A stretch of DNA of 64,000 bases from Spinacia oleracea (lineage: Eukaryota; Streptophyta; Magnoliopsida; Caryophyllales; Amaranthaceae). The notes beneath the pieces were generated by a model. The model made no database searches. It was not told where the DNA came from and was given only the letters and a program-made list of their open reading frames with translations. The stretch covers positions 25,411,449 to 25,475,448 of the forward strand of contig NC_079491.1 in the NCBI RefSeq assembly GCF_020520425.1. Direction: 5' to 3'. Shown here in pieces: positions 28,770 to 39,465 of the stretch. The translations under genes and the position numbers were made by a program. The first letter of the stretch is position 1; each line of letters opens with the position of its first letter.

Positions 28770-28876
28770 GAATGTCAACTAGCTTAGTTGTTAAAGTGTT
28801 AGTGGGGTGATACACAAGACTTGTGATCAATTTTTGTATTATTTTTATATTTCTTGTTTCCCCCCCCCCCCCCCCT
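28770..28876 (+). mobile_element. Possible tRNA-derived SINE remnant ending in poly-C
   Basis: 'ACTAGCTTAGTTGTTAAAGT' resembles a pol III A box, and 'CTTGTGATCAATTTTTG' stands at B-box distance. It is followed by a run of about 16 C. Weak and decayed. Confidence 0.3.
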
Positions 28877-28919
28877 CATCTTTATTTTTTAATTTTGTAG
28901 GTGCGTGTAATTTAGAGTG

Positions 28920-29345
28920 TTTTTTTTACGCAAAGAAGAAGATATTATATTATATTAAAACATGAAAGCACAATTCAATCTTTACAAAAGCTACGGGCGA
29001 GACACCAAAAACTTGCAGCCCGTAGTAGCAAAAGCTAGATAGATTAAAAACCCTAATTCCTACCCAAAAAAACAGTTCCCCCTCTACTGACTATTTGCCC
29101 ACTAAACGATTTCATCTAAAGAAGAAAGGAGGAACACTAAAACACCCAACTCACTCCTTAACATTCGACGACTGTCCTTGCTGTGCATCTGATTTCTTTT
29201 TGACATTGACCAACTGGGTTGTGACTTTGGTGGGGATTGTACCAAACATTATCTCTGTTGTTATTGTTGTGGACGGCACTGCCTCTGGTGGTGGTGGGAT
29301 CTCCAAATCAATGACTTGTGTATTACTCTATGCGTGCTCCAGATG
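28920..29345 (-). mobile_element. Probable LINE 3' end (minus strand)
   Basis: Read on the minus strand it ends 'TTTGTAAAGATTGAATTGTG', then an AT-rich tail and a short A run, as in the 3' UTRs of plant L1 elements. No reverse transcriptase is visible. The upstream edge is uncertain. Confidence 0.45.
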
Positions 29346-29714
29346 AAGATTCACCTATCTCCTTCAAATTGTATAAGTTTCAAGGACCGAACTAATTGCA
29401 TTACCTGGTCAAGAAAAGTCAAATTCAGTTTTCAAAAGCAACAAAACCATCCATGGTACACATCTTAACCTTCACCACCCTATTATAGTATTATGTTATC
29501 CTAAAAAATTATGTTTGGGTTCATGATTTTGAATTATACTGGTAGCTGGCTGCGGGCGTTGCGCGCAGTGTGGCTGGAAATTTGAAATTTGGTATCGTTG
29601 GTGTTCTAGTATTCTACGAGTATATGAAATAGTCGTGTATCACAAAAGTGAACTTATTAATCAACATACAATTTTGGATATTTCGGATTTGAAATCTCAA
29701 CTTGGCTAAAATAC
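29346..29714. other. Intergenic, nothing identified
   Basis: Includes a small GC-rich patch (GGCGTTGCGCGCAGTGTGG near 29555). No gene or repeat that I can name. Confidence 0.35.
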
Positions 29715-30100
29715 AACATAACTCAGCCCTCTCTCTCAAGGTTCTAGACTTCTTAAAGCGGCTCACGACCCATTTGCACTAAACCCAGTTGCATTTATTA
29801 CACAAACACTATAAATATGCCTCCCCGGTGCATATACCAAGGTACGCTAATTTATTGTATTCACACACACTTTAACTTAGAGAACTCTCTCTACTCTCAA
29901 ACCTAGTACTTACTTAGGAATCGGAGAGGCTTTCCTCGAAACACCACCGAGGCTAGTTAACTTATTTGTGTGCAGGTATTTTGAGCCAAAATACTCTCAA
30001 GAACAAGCTAGATCTTCTACTATTACGAAAGAGCTTTCATCCGAAACTCATTATTTCATACCCGAAACAATTAATATGATTTTGTATTTTAATAGGATGT
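29715..30100 (+). mobile_element. Probable retroelement LTR remnant
   Basis: Contains a promoter-like TATAAATATGCCTCCCC followed by a stretch of the kind found in the R/U5 part of gypsy LTRs. No internal region or partner LTR is found. Old; family uncertain. Confidence 0.35.
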
Positions 30101-30149
30101 TAGCATTGTTCAATATATTCTAATCACTACAATTATATACGAAGTATAT

Positions 30150-30310
30150 AGCAATCCTTGACATTTAGCTATCCACTTTACTCAACATGTTAAAAAAAAT
30201 TAAAAAACAAAAAAAGGAAAAAAAAAAAAAGCAATCCTTGACATTTAGCTATCCACTTTACTGTTCATAAGGGATTTCACATGTTAAAAAAAAAATTTAA
30301 AAAAAAAGGA
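30150..30310. repeat. Local tandem duplication
   Basis: 'GCAATCCTTGACATTTAGCT' and the following 13 bases occur at about 30152 and again at about 30231, separated by A-rich sequence. Confidence 0.8.
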
Positions 30311-30449
30311 AATTTTTTTTTTTTTAAAAAAAAAGTTAAATAAAATAGGTGTTATTGTTCATAAGGGATTTCTCCCACTTTTTAAGGGTTATAGATAAGA
30401 AGGGCTTGTCATAATCTTTAAGATACTTGTTCACAAATTTCACAAATTC

Positions 30450-30770
30450 TTATTTACATGGGATGTACGATAAATATTGTACACCGAAGTTAAAGTTGAC
30501 GTAATATGCGTAAAAGTTACCCTTATATGTGTAAAAGTTATATACTTTTTAGTAATAAAAATTTTCATTTTAATAAAAAAATATTTCTTCAAAATCACTA
30601 ATAATGCATTTAACACTTTAAAATGTTTATCTATTAAATGTTTTTTAATAAAATATAAAAGTTAGAGAAAAACAAGTAAAAGTTAGAGAAAGGTGAGTAA
30701 AAGTTATGTTGATGCACAATAAATTTATTGTACAACTTGTGCATGCAAGACCTTTTGCACAAATTTTGAA
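30450..30770. repeat. GTAAAAGTTA-rich foldback-like segment
   Basis: The motif GTAAAAGTTA or AAAAGTTAGAG occurs at least five times between two 'AATAAAT.TTGTAC' type ends in partly inverted arrangement. Possibly a degenerate MITE. Confidence 0.35.
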
Positions 30771-31168
30771 TTATATATGTATTTAAAGACCAAGATACAC
30801 ATCATGGTCGTGTATTCAAGATACGATTTTTAAGTGTTGTTTGATCCATTCTACTCCATGATGAACAGTATCGAATACAAACATTACTCATAGTTTTTAA
30901 GTGGTGTTTGATCCATTCTACTCATCATGGAGTGTTATATGTTTTAAGTAATGTGTGTATTCGATGCTGATTTGTTGATTATAGTTGAAACCACATAAGT
31001 AAATACGTCGAATCAACAATGATCACAATAACTATGAATCGTTTCAGTTAAATTTAAGTTATTATGGTCTTATGGACTTCACATTTAGCTTAAATTGTGA
31101 TTATGAATACAATTGGATCAGATCGCAATCTCCATTTTAAAATTTACTTATTAGTATAAAGTTTAATA
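30771..31168. other. Intergenic with a short imperfect tandem repeat
   Basis: 'GTTTGATCCATTCTACTC' occurs at about 30839 and 30907. No gene. Confidence 0.5.
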
Positions 31169-33688
31169 CTTCCTCCATTCCTTAAATATCACACAATAAA
31201 CTTTTGGGGACTGCAGCCAATAGTATCCCTAAAGCTAATATACCTATTTTGAGATCAGGTCCTAGGCTATCCACTGAAGCTGCAACGTCTCTGTGTAGTC
31301 CAGTTACTCATGGTGAGATTGATGCTGCTTTAAGTAGTATTGATGATAGTAAGGCTCCAGGCCTTGATGGGTTCAATTCTGTTTTCTTTAAGAAGGCATG
31401 GCATCTTATTAAAGCATATGTGTATAGAGCTGTACAATTCTTCTTTCAAAGCAAGCAAATGTATATGGGTGTGAACTGCACTTCAATCACCTTAGTTTCT
31501 AAGTTGGTAAATGCTTCTCATGTGAAAGATTTTCGCCCAATTGCATGCTGCACTCTGTTATACAAGATCATCTCAAAGGTTCTTACTGCCAGATTACAAA
31601 GGGTAGTGTATGAAGTGGTTAGTGAGTGCCAATCTGGTTTCATCCCTGGAAGGTACATTGCTGATAACATCTTACTTGCTACTGAACTCATAAAAGGATA
31701 TGGCAGAGCTCACTTATCACCAAGGTGTGGCTTAAAGTTGACCTCAAAAAAGCTTATGACTCAATAGAATGGAGGATTTTGGAAACTGTGTTACATGAAC
31801 TGGGGTTTCCTGAGCTATTTGTGCAATGGATAATGGCTTGCATCACTACTGTTTCTTATTCAGTTTTGATTAATGGATTCCCTAGTAAACCTTTTCCTGC
31901 TAAGAAAGGTTTAAGACAAGGAGACCATTTGTCTCCTTTCTTGTTTTCCATTGGAATGGAGTATCTAACCTGGTGTATGAACCAATTGAAGTCCGTTCCA
32001 GATTTTAATTTTCATCCCAGATGTGAGAAATTGAACATTTCTCACATGATGTTTGCTGATGACCTGTTATTATTTGCAAGGGCTGACAAAATCTCAGTGC
32101 ATCTGTTGTTGGAAGCTTTCCAGAAGTTCTCTTCTGTTTCTGGTCTGGAGGCTAACATGGGAAAGAGTAATATATATTTTGGAGGTGTCACTCCTGCTGA
32201 GAAGGCCAATATATTAGAGCAGGCTGAGATTCCAGAAGGAGCTCTTCCTTTTAGATACCTGGGGGTACCTCTTTCTTCGAAGAAATTGAATTATCATCAA
32301 TGCAAACCACTTGTGGAGAAGATTCTGGCAAGGGCTAAAGTGTGGTCTGCAAAGTTCCTGTTTTATGCAGGCAGGTTGCTTCTCATTAAAACAATCTTGT
32401 TTGGGATGCAAACATTTTGATGTCAGATTTTTATTCTTCCAAAGAAAATTGTAAAGGAAGTTGAGGCATATTGTAGGATTTTCCTATGGACTGGTGATAC
32501 AACCTGTTCAAAAAAAGCTCTGGTAGCTTGGGAGAAGCTGTATTTGCCTAAGACATCTGGAGGATGGAATGTCAAGAATATCTCCATGTGGAACAAAGTA
32601 GCTATTGGGAAGTTGTATGGGCTTTGGCTCATAAAAAAGACAAGATTTGGGCTCAATGGGTGGATAGCTATTATATGAAAGGGAGAGATCCTTTATTATG
32701 CCCTATTCCTATTTCATGTTCTTGGTCTTTAAAGAAAATTCTGGGTGCAAGAGAGCTGATTCAACAAGTTGGAGGATGGAATAATGTTATTGCTAAGGGG
32801 AAGTGCTCAATTAGTACAGTGTACAGGAAACTGCAGGGGGATCACCCTAAAATTCCATGGAAAAGAGTCATCTGCAACAATAAGGCAAGCCCTAGAAGCA
32901 TTTTCATAACTTGGTTGGCTGATTTGAACAGGTTATACACTGCAGATAGAATTCAGGCTTGGGGAATTCCATGTGCTGATATGTGTGTGTTATGCAAGAC
33001 AAAAAAGGAAACAGTTGAACACTTATTTTTTGAATGCAGCTTTTCTGCTGTAATCTGGCAAGCAATTTTGAGGCATTTAGGAATTACTGGAGGTGGATAT
33101 GGTTTCTCAAGTGAGTTGGAGATAGCTGCAAAGAAGAGTAGGAAAACTGGCAATACTGCAAAGCTATATGTGATGTGTTTTTCAGAGGCTGTGTATAGCA
33201 TTTGGCTTGCTAGAAATGCTGTCATATTCAAGAGATCAGTCAAGTCTACCCCTTGTATTGTAAAAGAAATTCTGTTTAGAGTGTCTTGTAGATGCTCATA
33301 AGAGCTTAGAGATGAGCTAGTGCAATTGTAGGACTGGTACAGTCTTAGTTTTGTTTCTGTTGGTGTTCGTGTTTTGGTGGTCTGGCTCTCAATGTAACAA
33401 TCGAGCTGTTTGCTCCCTGCTTTGGTTTTTAATATAATATTAATTGCCAAAAAAAAAAATATCACACAATAGTTGACTTTTACTCCTCTAACGCATTACT
33501 TTGATTCTTAATATCTCAAGTTATGTATAAGTAAATATTATAAAAAATTGATATTTAGAAAACAACGAACCTAACATGGCTCCATACAACTACAATTTTC
33601 TTACGTACGAATCACAAAAAAAGACCAAAATCGAAGTGTGAATAGGGTAAAAAATAAAATGGTGTGATATTTACGAAATGGAGAAAAG
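31169..33688. mobile_element. Stowaway-like MITE split by a LINE
   Basis: Inverted ends CTTCCTCCATTCCTTAAATA / CTTTTCTCCATTTCGTAAATA, flanked by TA (31167-31168, 33689-33690). The LINE at 31199-33456 sits inside and has duplicated 15 bp of the MITE. Confidence 0.72.
31199..33456 (+). mobile_element. 5'-truncated L1-type LINE with reverse transcriptase remnant
   Basis: Bounded by a perfect 15-bp duplication AAATATCACACAATA (31184-31198, 33457-33471) and ending in poly-A, so it was made by target-primed reverse transcription. It encodes a reverse transcriptase: DSKAPGLDGF, FRPIACCTLLYKIISKVL, SECQSGFIPGR, the catalytic MMFADDLLLFA (about 32046-32078), then a C-terminal zf-RVT-like CVLCKTKKETVEHLFFEC. 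The 5' part (ORF1, endonuclease) is missing. Reading frames change near 31740 and near 32610, and a TGA interrupts at 32418-32420, so it is dead. It inserted into a Stowaway MITE. Confidence 0.9.
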
Positions 33689-33689
33689 T

Positions 33690-35045
33690 AGATTTTTTTA
33701 GTTGTAAAAAGAATGAAGTACGTTATAGAGTGAAGTACATCATACGTCAATTTTACGTTAGATGTATGTCATGACCCAATAAGTCCATAACCCATGGGCC
33801 ATGGTGATTATAATAACAAAGCCTTCCATTATCCATGAAACTTTTCAAATTGCAATCATCAAAAACAGCAATGCCCATCATTTTATTAACCAAGCCCACT
33901 TGATAACACCCGACAATTACAAGTCTTTGACTCTTTGGGTCCCATCTCCAATTCTAGCCAAAATGTAATAAAATCACCAACAAAATTATAATGTGAAGAA
34001 GTGATGTACGTTTTACTAATTTGTTGATCACTAAAGTAAGGTATCTTGATAAAAAAAAAAAAATCTCATTGGCCAAGTCATCTAGTTTTGCCGGCGTTGA
34101 AGAAAAGTCTGATCACATAACGAAATACAATTGGTTAGAGTTACTAAAAATAATTGTGATCGGTGGAGTAGTGAGACTTTATTTTGTCTAGTATATTTAG
34201 TCACCCTAAATCATATACGACGTACTCCGTACAAGTCAGTTCTTTGCGAATGCGTCCATAATATACGGAGTAGTTTTTTTATGAAGGTTAGATAAAGTGT
34301 CCTACTAGGTCGGAATCCTGCACGGGTCAACCCGCCCGACTTAGCAGGCTAGACACTTTGAGAGTGGGGGGATGGTAAGGGGATTTAAACCTCCAATGGA
34401 AGGTAAAATCATTTCCACTAACCAAGACATTAATAAATAATATTGGCCGTCGTCTATGTTGCGATTAAACCAAAAATTAGAACAAACTTATCTGATTTGA
34501 TGAACCGAATGAAGAACAATTGTTGCATCTTGGACACCCATACCACTCTCACACTTTCTTAAACAAAAGGTACACCAATTCCCCAATTAATAAACAAGGA
34601 GAAGATAAGGAGAATATGAAAGAGTTTTTTCATGTGGGACTCTCTTATTGAGAATTTCCAACAGTCTAATCATTCGATTTACCTTTGCAGCCCAACAAGT
34701 AGATTAAAAAACCATTGATATCTTAGTCATATAATGCCTCCCACCATAAGAAAAGTAACCTCTTTTTTGGTACGACAAACATGATTAATAAAACATGAGA
34801 ATCGATTCGAAAACTTTACATTATTAGTGACAAAAAAGCAGGAAGAAATAAAAAAGAAGCAAACTTTTATCTTTTTGACCCTAAAAATACCTGCCTCTAA
34901 CAATAAAAAATCTATCTAGGAGAAAGAAATTCAATGTTTCTACTAAAAGTGACAAGAAAAAATGTCAAATTAAAGCAGTCAGACTCTCCTCCGACGCGGG
35001 CTTATGTTCGGCCACGAGAAAGCTGCACAAATTACAGTATAACCA
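33690..35045. other. Intergenic / upstream region of the S-domain gene
   Basis: No ORF of note. At 34285-34440 the minus strand resembles a tRNA-derived SINE: GGTTAGTGG, then GAGGTTTAAATCCCC as a B-box-like block. I see no clear TATA box in front of the gene. Confidence 0.4.
34285..34440 (-). mobile_element. Possible tRNA-derived SINE remnant
   Basis: B-box-like GAGGTTTAAATCCCC with 'CTTGGTTAGTGGAAATGAT' upstream on the minus strand. Decayed; no duplication recognised. Confidence 0.35.
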
Positions 35046-37025
35046 ATGAAGTTAATGTATAAATTGTGTTTGATAATCCTAGTACTTTTCATGTTGATAA
35101 AATTGGGATGCTGTAAGTCTGATGTTTCAGCTGGTTATACGTTCAGCTTAGCCATCCCTAGTGATTACAGTGGAGATTTCAATGGGAAAGCTTACTTAAT
35201 GGAAACTGATCAAATGCCGCTGAATTTCCGGACTGCAATGAGTGTGGAGGCTATTGATGGGCGGTACGCTTGCTCGTTGCAGGTCTTCTTAGGTAATGTT
35301 AAGGTTTGGAGTTCAGGGCATGTTTCTAACTTCTTTACATCAGATACTTGTGTGCTCGAGTTTACTAAAATGGGAGATCTTCGCTTGAAAGGACTCAATC
35401 AAGAGATTGGTTGGCGAACTGGGACTTCTGGACAAGGTGTGGAGGTAACTCTTTTTTCTGATAATTAAAAAATACAATTGATTCTGGACTACATTTTCCT
35501 AGACTATCTATTTTAGTATTTATTTAGGATGTTATTTCCATGAGGTATCAGATATCAATTTGCATATACTGAAATTCAAACTAGGTATCAAATTAAAATA
35601 TGAAATAAGAAGTTATATAAATTAAATGGTGAATTGATTGTGAAGGAGGAAGATGAATTAGGGTGTTAAACTACTAGGTATTGATTGGCAATGGTTGTGG
35701 TAACTCCACAAGCTTATAAGGTGCTACTTTCTCTCCTCTTTCCTAAATTTTCCAATGTGGGACAGCTCACATGTGGGTAACATTGGGATTCAACAATTAT
35801 AGCCACCCAATGAAAAACTTTGTAGCTAGAAATTTGATGTGTCAAATTTAACTACACCACGTTGTAGTTAACCATTGAAGTTGTTCTTAGGATCCTCCTA
35901 TCACCTGGGGCCTTAGCGTTCTTGAATTTTGATTTATGATACTTATAAAGAAAGGACCTAGGATTCGAGCCACACATATAACAATTCCGTATTTTGTGAT
36001 TGCTGCAGAAGTTGCAGTTGCTTGACAGTGGAAATTTAGTCCTGGTTGATGCACAAGAAAGAATAAAGTGGCAAACATTCAATTTCCCAACAAACATCTT
36101 ACTGTTGGGGCAGAGACTAAGTGTAGCTACTCACCTGACCTCATTTCCTACTAACAACTACTCCACCTCATTCTTTTCATTTGAGATTCACCATGACAAG
36201 GTTGCTCTCTACTTGAATTCAGGTAGAAACAATGACAACTACTACAAGTACTCATACTGGGAATTCCATTCTTCCCAGACCAGAAACATCACCTACATCG
36301 AGCTAGCTTCCAAGGGTTTGGAGTTTTTCGATGACAAATACGAAAACTTCACACAAATTCTGTCGCCATACCAAGAACCAGTACGTTTTTTATCCCTGGA
36401 TAATGACACAGGAAACCTTGGTCTGTACTACTACTCTCCCTACAAGGATAAGTTCGAGGCATCATTTCAAGTCCTAAATACTACTTGTGATCTTCCCCTT
36501 GCTTGTTCTTCATATGGGATTTGCACATTTTCTAAGACTTGTTCGTGTATAAGATTGTTAATAAGGGATCAAGATACTACAAACGACAATTGCAATGAAG
36601 GGCTTTTTACAGGAAATCTGTGTGGAAAAGATGAGGTAGGGATTATGCTTGAGTTAAAAGATGCAAGTAGTTTACTCAAAAATGCTACTTCAATGACTAA
36701 TAGTAGCAAAACAGGATGCGCGAATTCTTGCTTAAATGACTGTGAATGTGCAGCTGCATTGTACTCATCGCGCACCAGAGAATGCATGTTCTTCGATGTG
36801 GTTCGAGGGGTTAAACAGGTTAATCGAGGAAGCGGGTTGAGTTATTTGGTTAAGGTTCCTAAGGGAAGAACTGGGAAACTTAAAAAGAGTGGTTTGAGAA
36901 AATGGGTTTTGATTTTGATACTTATTGCTGATGGAATAGTTCTGTTTTTGGTACTTGGAGGTCTAGGATACTTCATTGTTTGGAGGAGGAAAAAGAGGTT
37001 GAGGGACGGAAATTATTCTTCGTGA
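35046..37025 (+). CDS. S-domain (G-type lectin / PAN) receptor-like membrane protein without kinase domain
   Basis: Two exons, 35046-35444 and 36009-37025, joined GAG|GTAACT to GCAG|AAG in phase, give 471 aa. Residues 1-25 are a signal peptide (MKLMYKLCLIILVLFMLIKL, then CC). A bulb-lectin-like S domain follows, including LLDSGNLVLVD and KWQTFNFPTNILLLGQRL, then a Cys-rich EGF-like stretch (CDLPLACSSYGICTFSKTC). Next is a PAN-type module (GCANSCLNDCECAAALY and CMFFDV), then one membrane helix (WVLILILIADGIVLFLVLGG) and a short basic tail RRKKRLRDGNYSS. No kinase domain follows, so it is a receptor-like protein rather than a kinase. It resembles Arabidopsis PAN-domain protein At5g03700 from memory. 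Likely at the plasma membrane, facing outward; ligand unknown. Confidence 0.88.
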
Positions 37026-38211
37026 CTATAAAATTTAAGGAGCTCATGCATGGTACAACCGGTTGTATATTAAAAAGTTACTCTTTTTTGATGTTATTCT
37101 TTCATTTAGAATGTTCATTCATGATCTTAATGAACATTAGTCAAACGATTCTAAAAATATATTTTTAGGTGTAATTAGTTTGTGTATTTTTCTATTTTGA
37201 TAATCAACTAGTTTGTGTACTTAATTAGTCTCTTCTTTTGCATTTGGTATAACGTTTGGTTACCTGAGTAACAATAAGATATAATTAAAAAAAAGAGCTC
37301 AGAAGCGCCTGATTACATCAACCAAGTTGGTCAGAGCAGTGTGGAGGACCCTCCATCCACTTTGGCGCAGCTATCCTCACAGCTCAATAGTGCACCGGGT
37401 TCTTCGTTACTTTAAGAAGTTTTTGAAACTCTTTCTAGCCGATGTGGGATGAGCCTTAGAAGTGTTTCTTCCACTATTTCCTTATTTTAAATTTTATCTA
37501 CTAAGGTGTAGCCTTTTCTTTCTCCCCTTAAATACACTCAAATCAACCTCTCCTCAAATTAACCAAACAATTGTGACATAAAGGAAAAGATTCAACCTTT
37601 CGATCACAAGGTTATGGGGTTCAATAAATCCCCATTATTTACACTTTGGGGGTGAGGGCTTACTCTTACTGTTCTCAAACTCTCTAAGTGTTGGCCTACT
37701 GACCCGAGTTTGGTTGATCCAAGAGGATTTCGATTGTTAGTGTTCTTTGCTTTTTATAGTTTGGTCTGAATGTTTTATGTTCTTTTCACCTGCTCAATCC
37801 GCTCTAAATGTTAATTGTTCTCTTCATCATGTCTAGTCTGCTCTGAATGTTCTGTTTTCTTCACCTGATTTGGTCTAATTTGTCTTGTTTCTAGTTTGGT
37901 CATGTATGATTTTTCTTGGTCTGGTTTGAATGTTTTCTGTGAGTACTTTTTTTCTTCTTTTTTTTCCCTGTTCTTATCTGCTATGTTATTTTTTCTAATA
38001 AAACATATTCTTATCTAATCTAATTTAAGAAGAAACGTAATACGTATTAAGTAATATATAGTAAGAATGAGGGGAAGAGAATATATTAAAAAAAAGTTGA
38101 TTTTATTAATTAAGTAATACGAAGTTCAGATTAAGGTTATGTTTTGTTTGACTAATTTTGACTTAATTTTGACTAATAGCATAAGTTCATATAAGTTTAG
38201 TTGAAGTTTAA
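37026..38211. other. Downstream region with a possible SINE and TGTTCT-rich sequence
   Basis: At 37560-37640 'CGATCACAAGGTTATGGGGT' and a following TCAATAAATCCCC resemble a pol III B-box region. At 37740-37990 there are many TGTTCT/TGTTTT motifs with 'GTCTGAATGTT' repeats. No gene. Confidence 0.4.
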
Positions 38212-38441
38212 GGGCTCGTTCGGTATCACTATCAGTTTTCAGTTTTTGGTTTTTTTGGTTTTGAAAATCATATGATTTAGATTGAATCATGAACCAAAAA
38301 ATAGTGATACCTATAGTAATTGGGTTGATTTTGAAAACTGACAACAAAAAACTGAAAACTACTTTTTGCGGTTTTCATATTTTGGTTTTTAGTTTTGTAA
38401 AAAACAGAAAATTGGAAACAAAATTTTATACCGAACGGGTC
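38212..38441. mobile_element. TIR MITE (CTCGTTCGGTAT family), copy 1
   Basis: Ends GGGCTCGTTCGGTATCAC / GACCCGTTCGGTATAAAA in inverted orientation, with long internal complementarity (CAGTTTTCAGTTTTT...AAACTGAAAACT). About 230 bp. Related to 60208-60680. Confidence 0.6.
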
Positions 38442-39101
38442 AGTTAAGTTCAGAAAAAAATAAGATTTTTTAGACATTTTCACACACAAATAAGTTTATT
38501 TCAGATAAATTAAGTTTTTTGTTTCCCAAATTTCAGATAACTTCACTTAAATTCATATAAGTTCAGATAAATTCAAATAAATTCAATTAAGATCAGAAAT
38601 ATATGTTCAGTAAAAATAAGTCAAATACGAATTGAACATTAAAAGTGACTAAAGACTAGACATGTTCACTTTTACAAATGCCGTTAATTATCTTTAAAAG
38701 AAGAAGAAAAAAAAAAGTAACATCGTCTCTCTTAATTAAGTATTTTCCTTTTTGTGTCATTTTAGGATTCGTTTACAAAACAAGTCCTTCATAGTTAAAA
38801 TATAAAGAATTCATTACAAGTAATAGGCTAATAGCTATTGATTAATTAGTCGTCATTAGAGTTTGGATTACAGGTAGATCTGTCAAACGGGTCGATCGGG
38901 TTGATTTTCGAGTCAGATTGATTTTTGACAGGTATAAGTATCGGTGATATTTTGTGATGATTACAATAGCAACTTTACATCCGAATAGGCGTAGGAAACA
39001 AATGGCTCTTTAAGCTTTCAAAAAGTAAAAGTAAAAGGCATTCGCATATCTTAGCAATATGTACATTTGTAATAAATAATTTAGTGTCTCTGAACCAACA
39101 T
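38442..39101. other. Intergenic, nothing firm
   Basis: AT-rich with repeated 'TTCAGATAAATT' type motifs (38500-38600). At 38875-38940 a short piece resembles the hAT MITE end (CTGTCAAACGGGTCG). Confidence 0.4.
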
Positions 39102-39186
39102 CCGACCTTAGCTCAGTTGGCAGAGCGGAAGACTGTAGTAGTTGCAGATAATCTTTAGGTCGCTGGTTCGATTCCGGCAGGTCGGA
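39102..39186 (+). tRNA. tRNA-Tyr (GUA), with a 12-nt intron
   Basis: A complete cloverleaf. The acceptor stem CCGACCT pairs with AGGTCGG and the discriminator is A. The D arm is TAGCTCAGTTGGCAGAGC. The anticodon stem GAAGA pairs with TCTTT, and the loop CTGTAG puts anticodon GTA at 39135-39137. The intron 39139-39150 follows the base after the anticodon, the standard place in nuclear tRNA-Tyr. The T arm is GCTGG-TTCGATT-CCGGC. A run of 7 T at 39188-39194 serves as pol III terminator. Confidence 0.95.
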
Positions 39187-39187
39187 A

Positions 39188-39194
39188 TTTTTTT
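39188..39194 (+). terminator. RNA polymerase III terminator of tRNA-Tyr
   Basis: Seven T residues two bases after the mature 3' end. Confidence 0.85.
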
Positions 39195-39245
39195 CTCTAT
39201 CCCTCAAAATTTTGTTTTACTTCTTCACTTACCTTAAAGTCTTAA

Positions 39246-39267
39246 CCCCCCCCCCCCCCCCCCCCCC
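39246..39267. repeat. Poly-C tract
   Basis: 22 consecutive C residues. Length may be unreliable in sequencing. Confidence 0.9.
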
Positions 39268-39289
39268 ACCATTTTCACTGTCCAATTCC

Positions 39290-39465
39290 CAATTTCCCAT
39301 GGCCTGGCACACCTTTTCACCGCCATAACACCCACACACTCCTTTAAACCTTACTCTCCCTCCTACAAACCACCCCATTTCCACCTCTTTTTTAATCACA
39401 AAAACCCCCAAAAAAGTTAAAGAAAAAACGCCAAAAATCCAGCCTTCAAACCACCCATGTTCAAC
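39290..39465 (+). pseudogene. Possible decayed gene, left part (interrupted by a MULE)
   Basis: From 39299 ATGGCC, broken frames give FTAITPTHSFKPYSPSYKPP, rich in Ser, Thr and Pro and lacking acids, like a plastid transit peptide. The sequence would continue beyond the MULE at 42112. I do not recognise the gene. Confidence 0.25.

Noticed and set aside
28861-28876. Poly-C runs (also 39246-39267) as functional G-quadruplex signals
   Set aside because: Simple homopolymer runs in intergenic repeats, with lengths prone to sequencing error; no context supports a role.
29095-29346. 83-aa plus-strand ORF
   Set aside because: It overlaps the probable LINE 3' UTR on the other strand and shows no domain.
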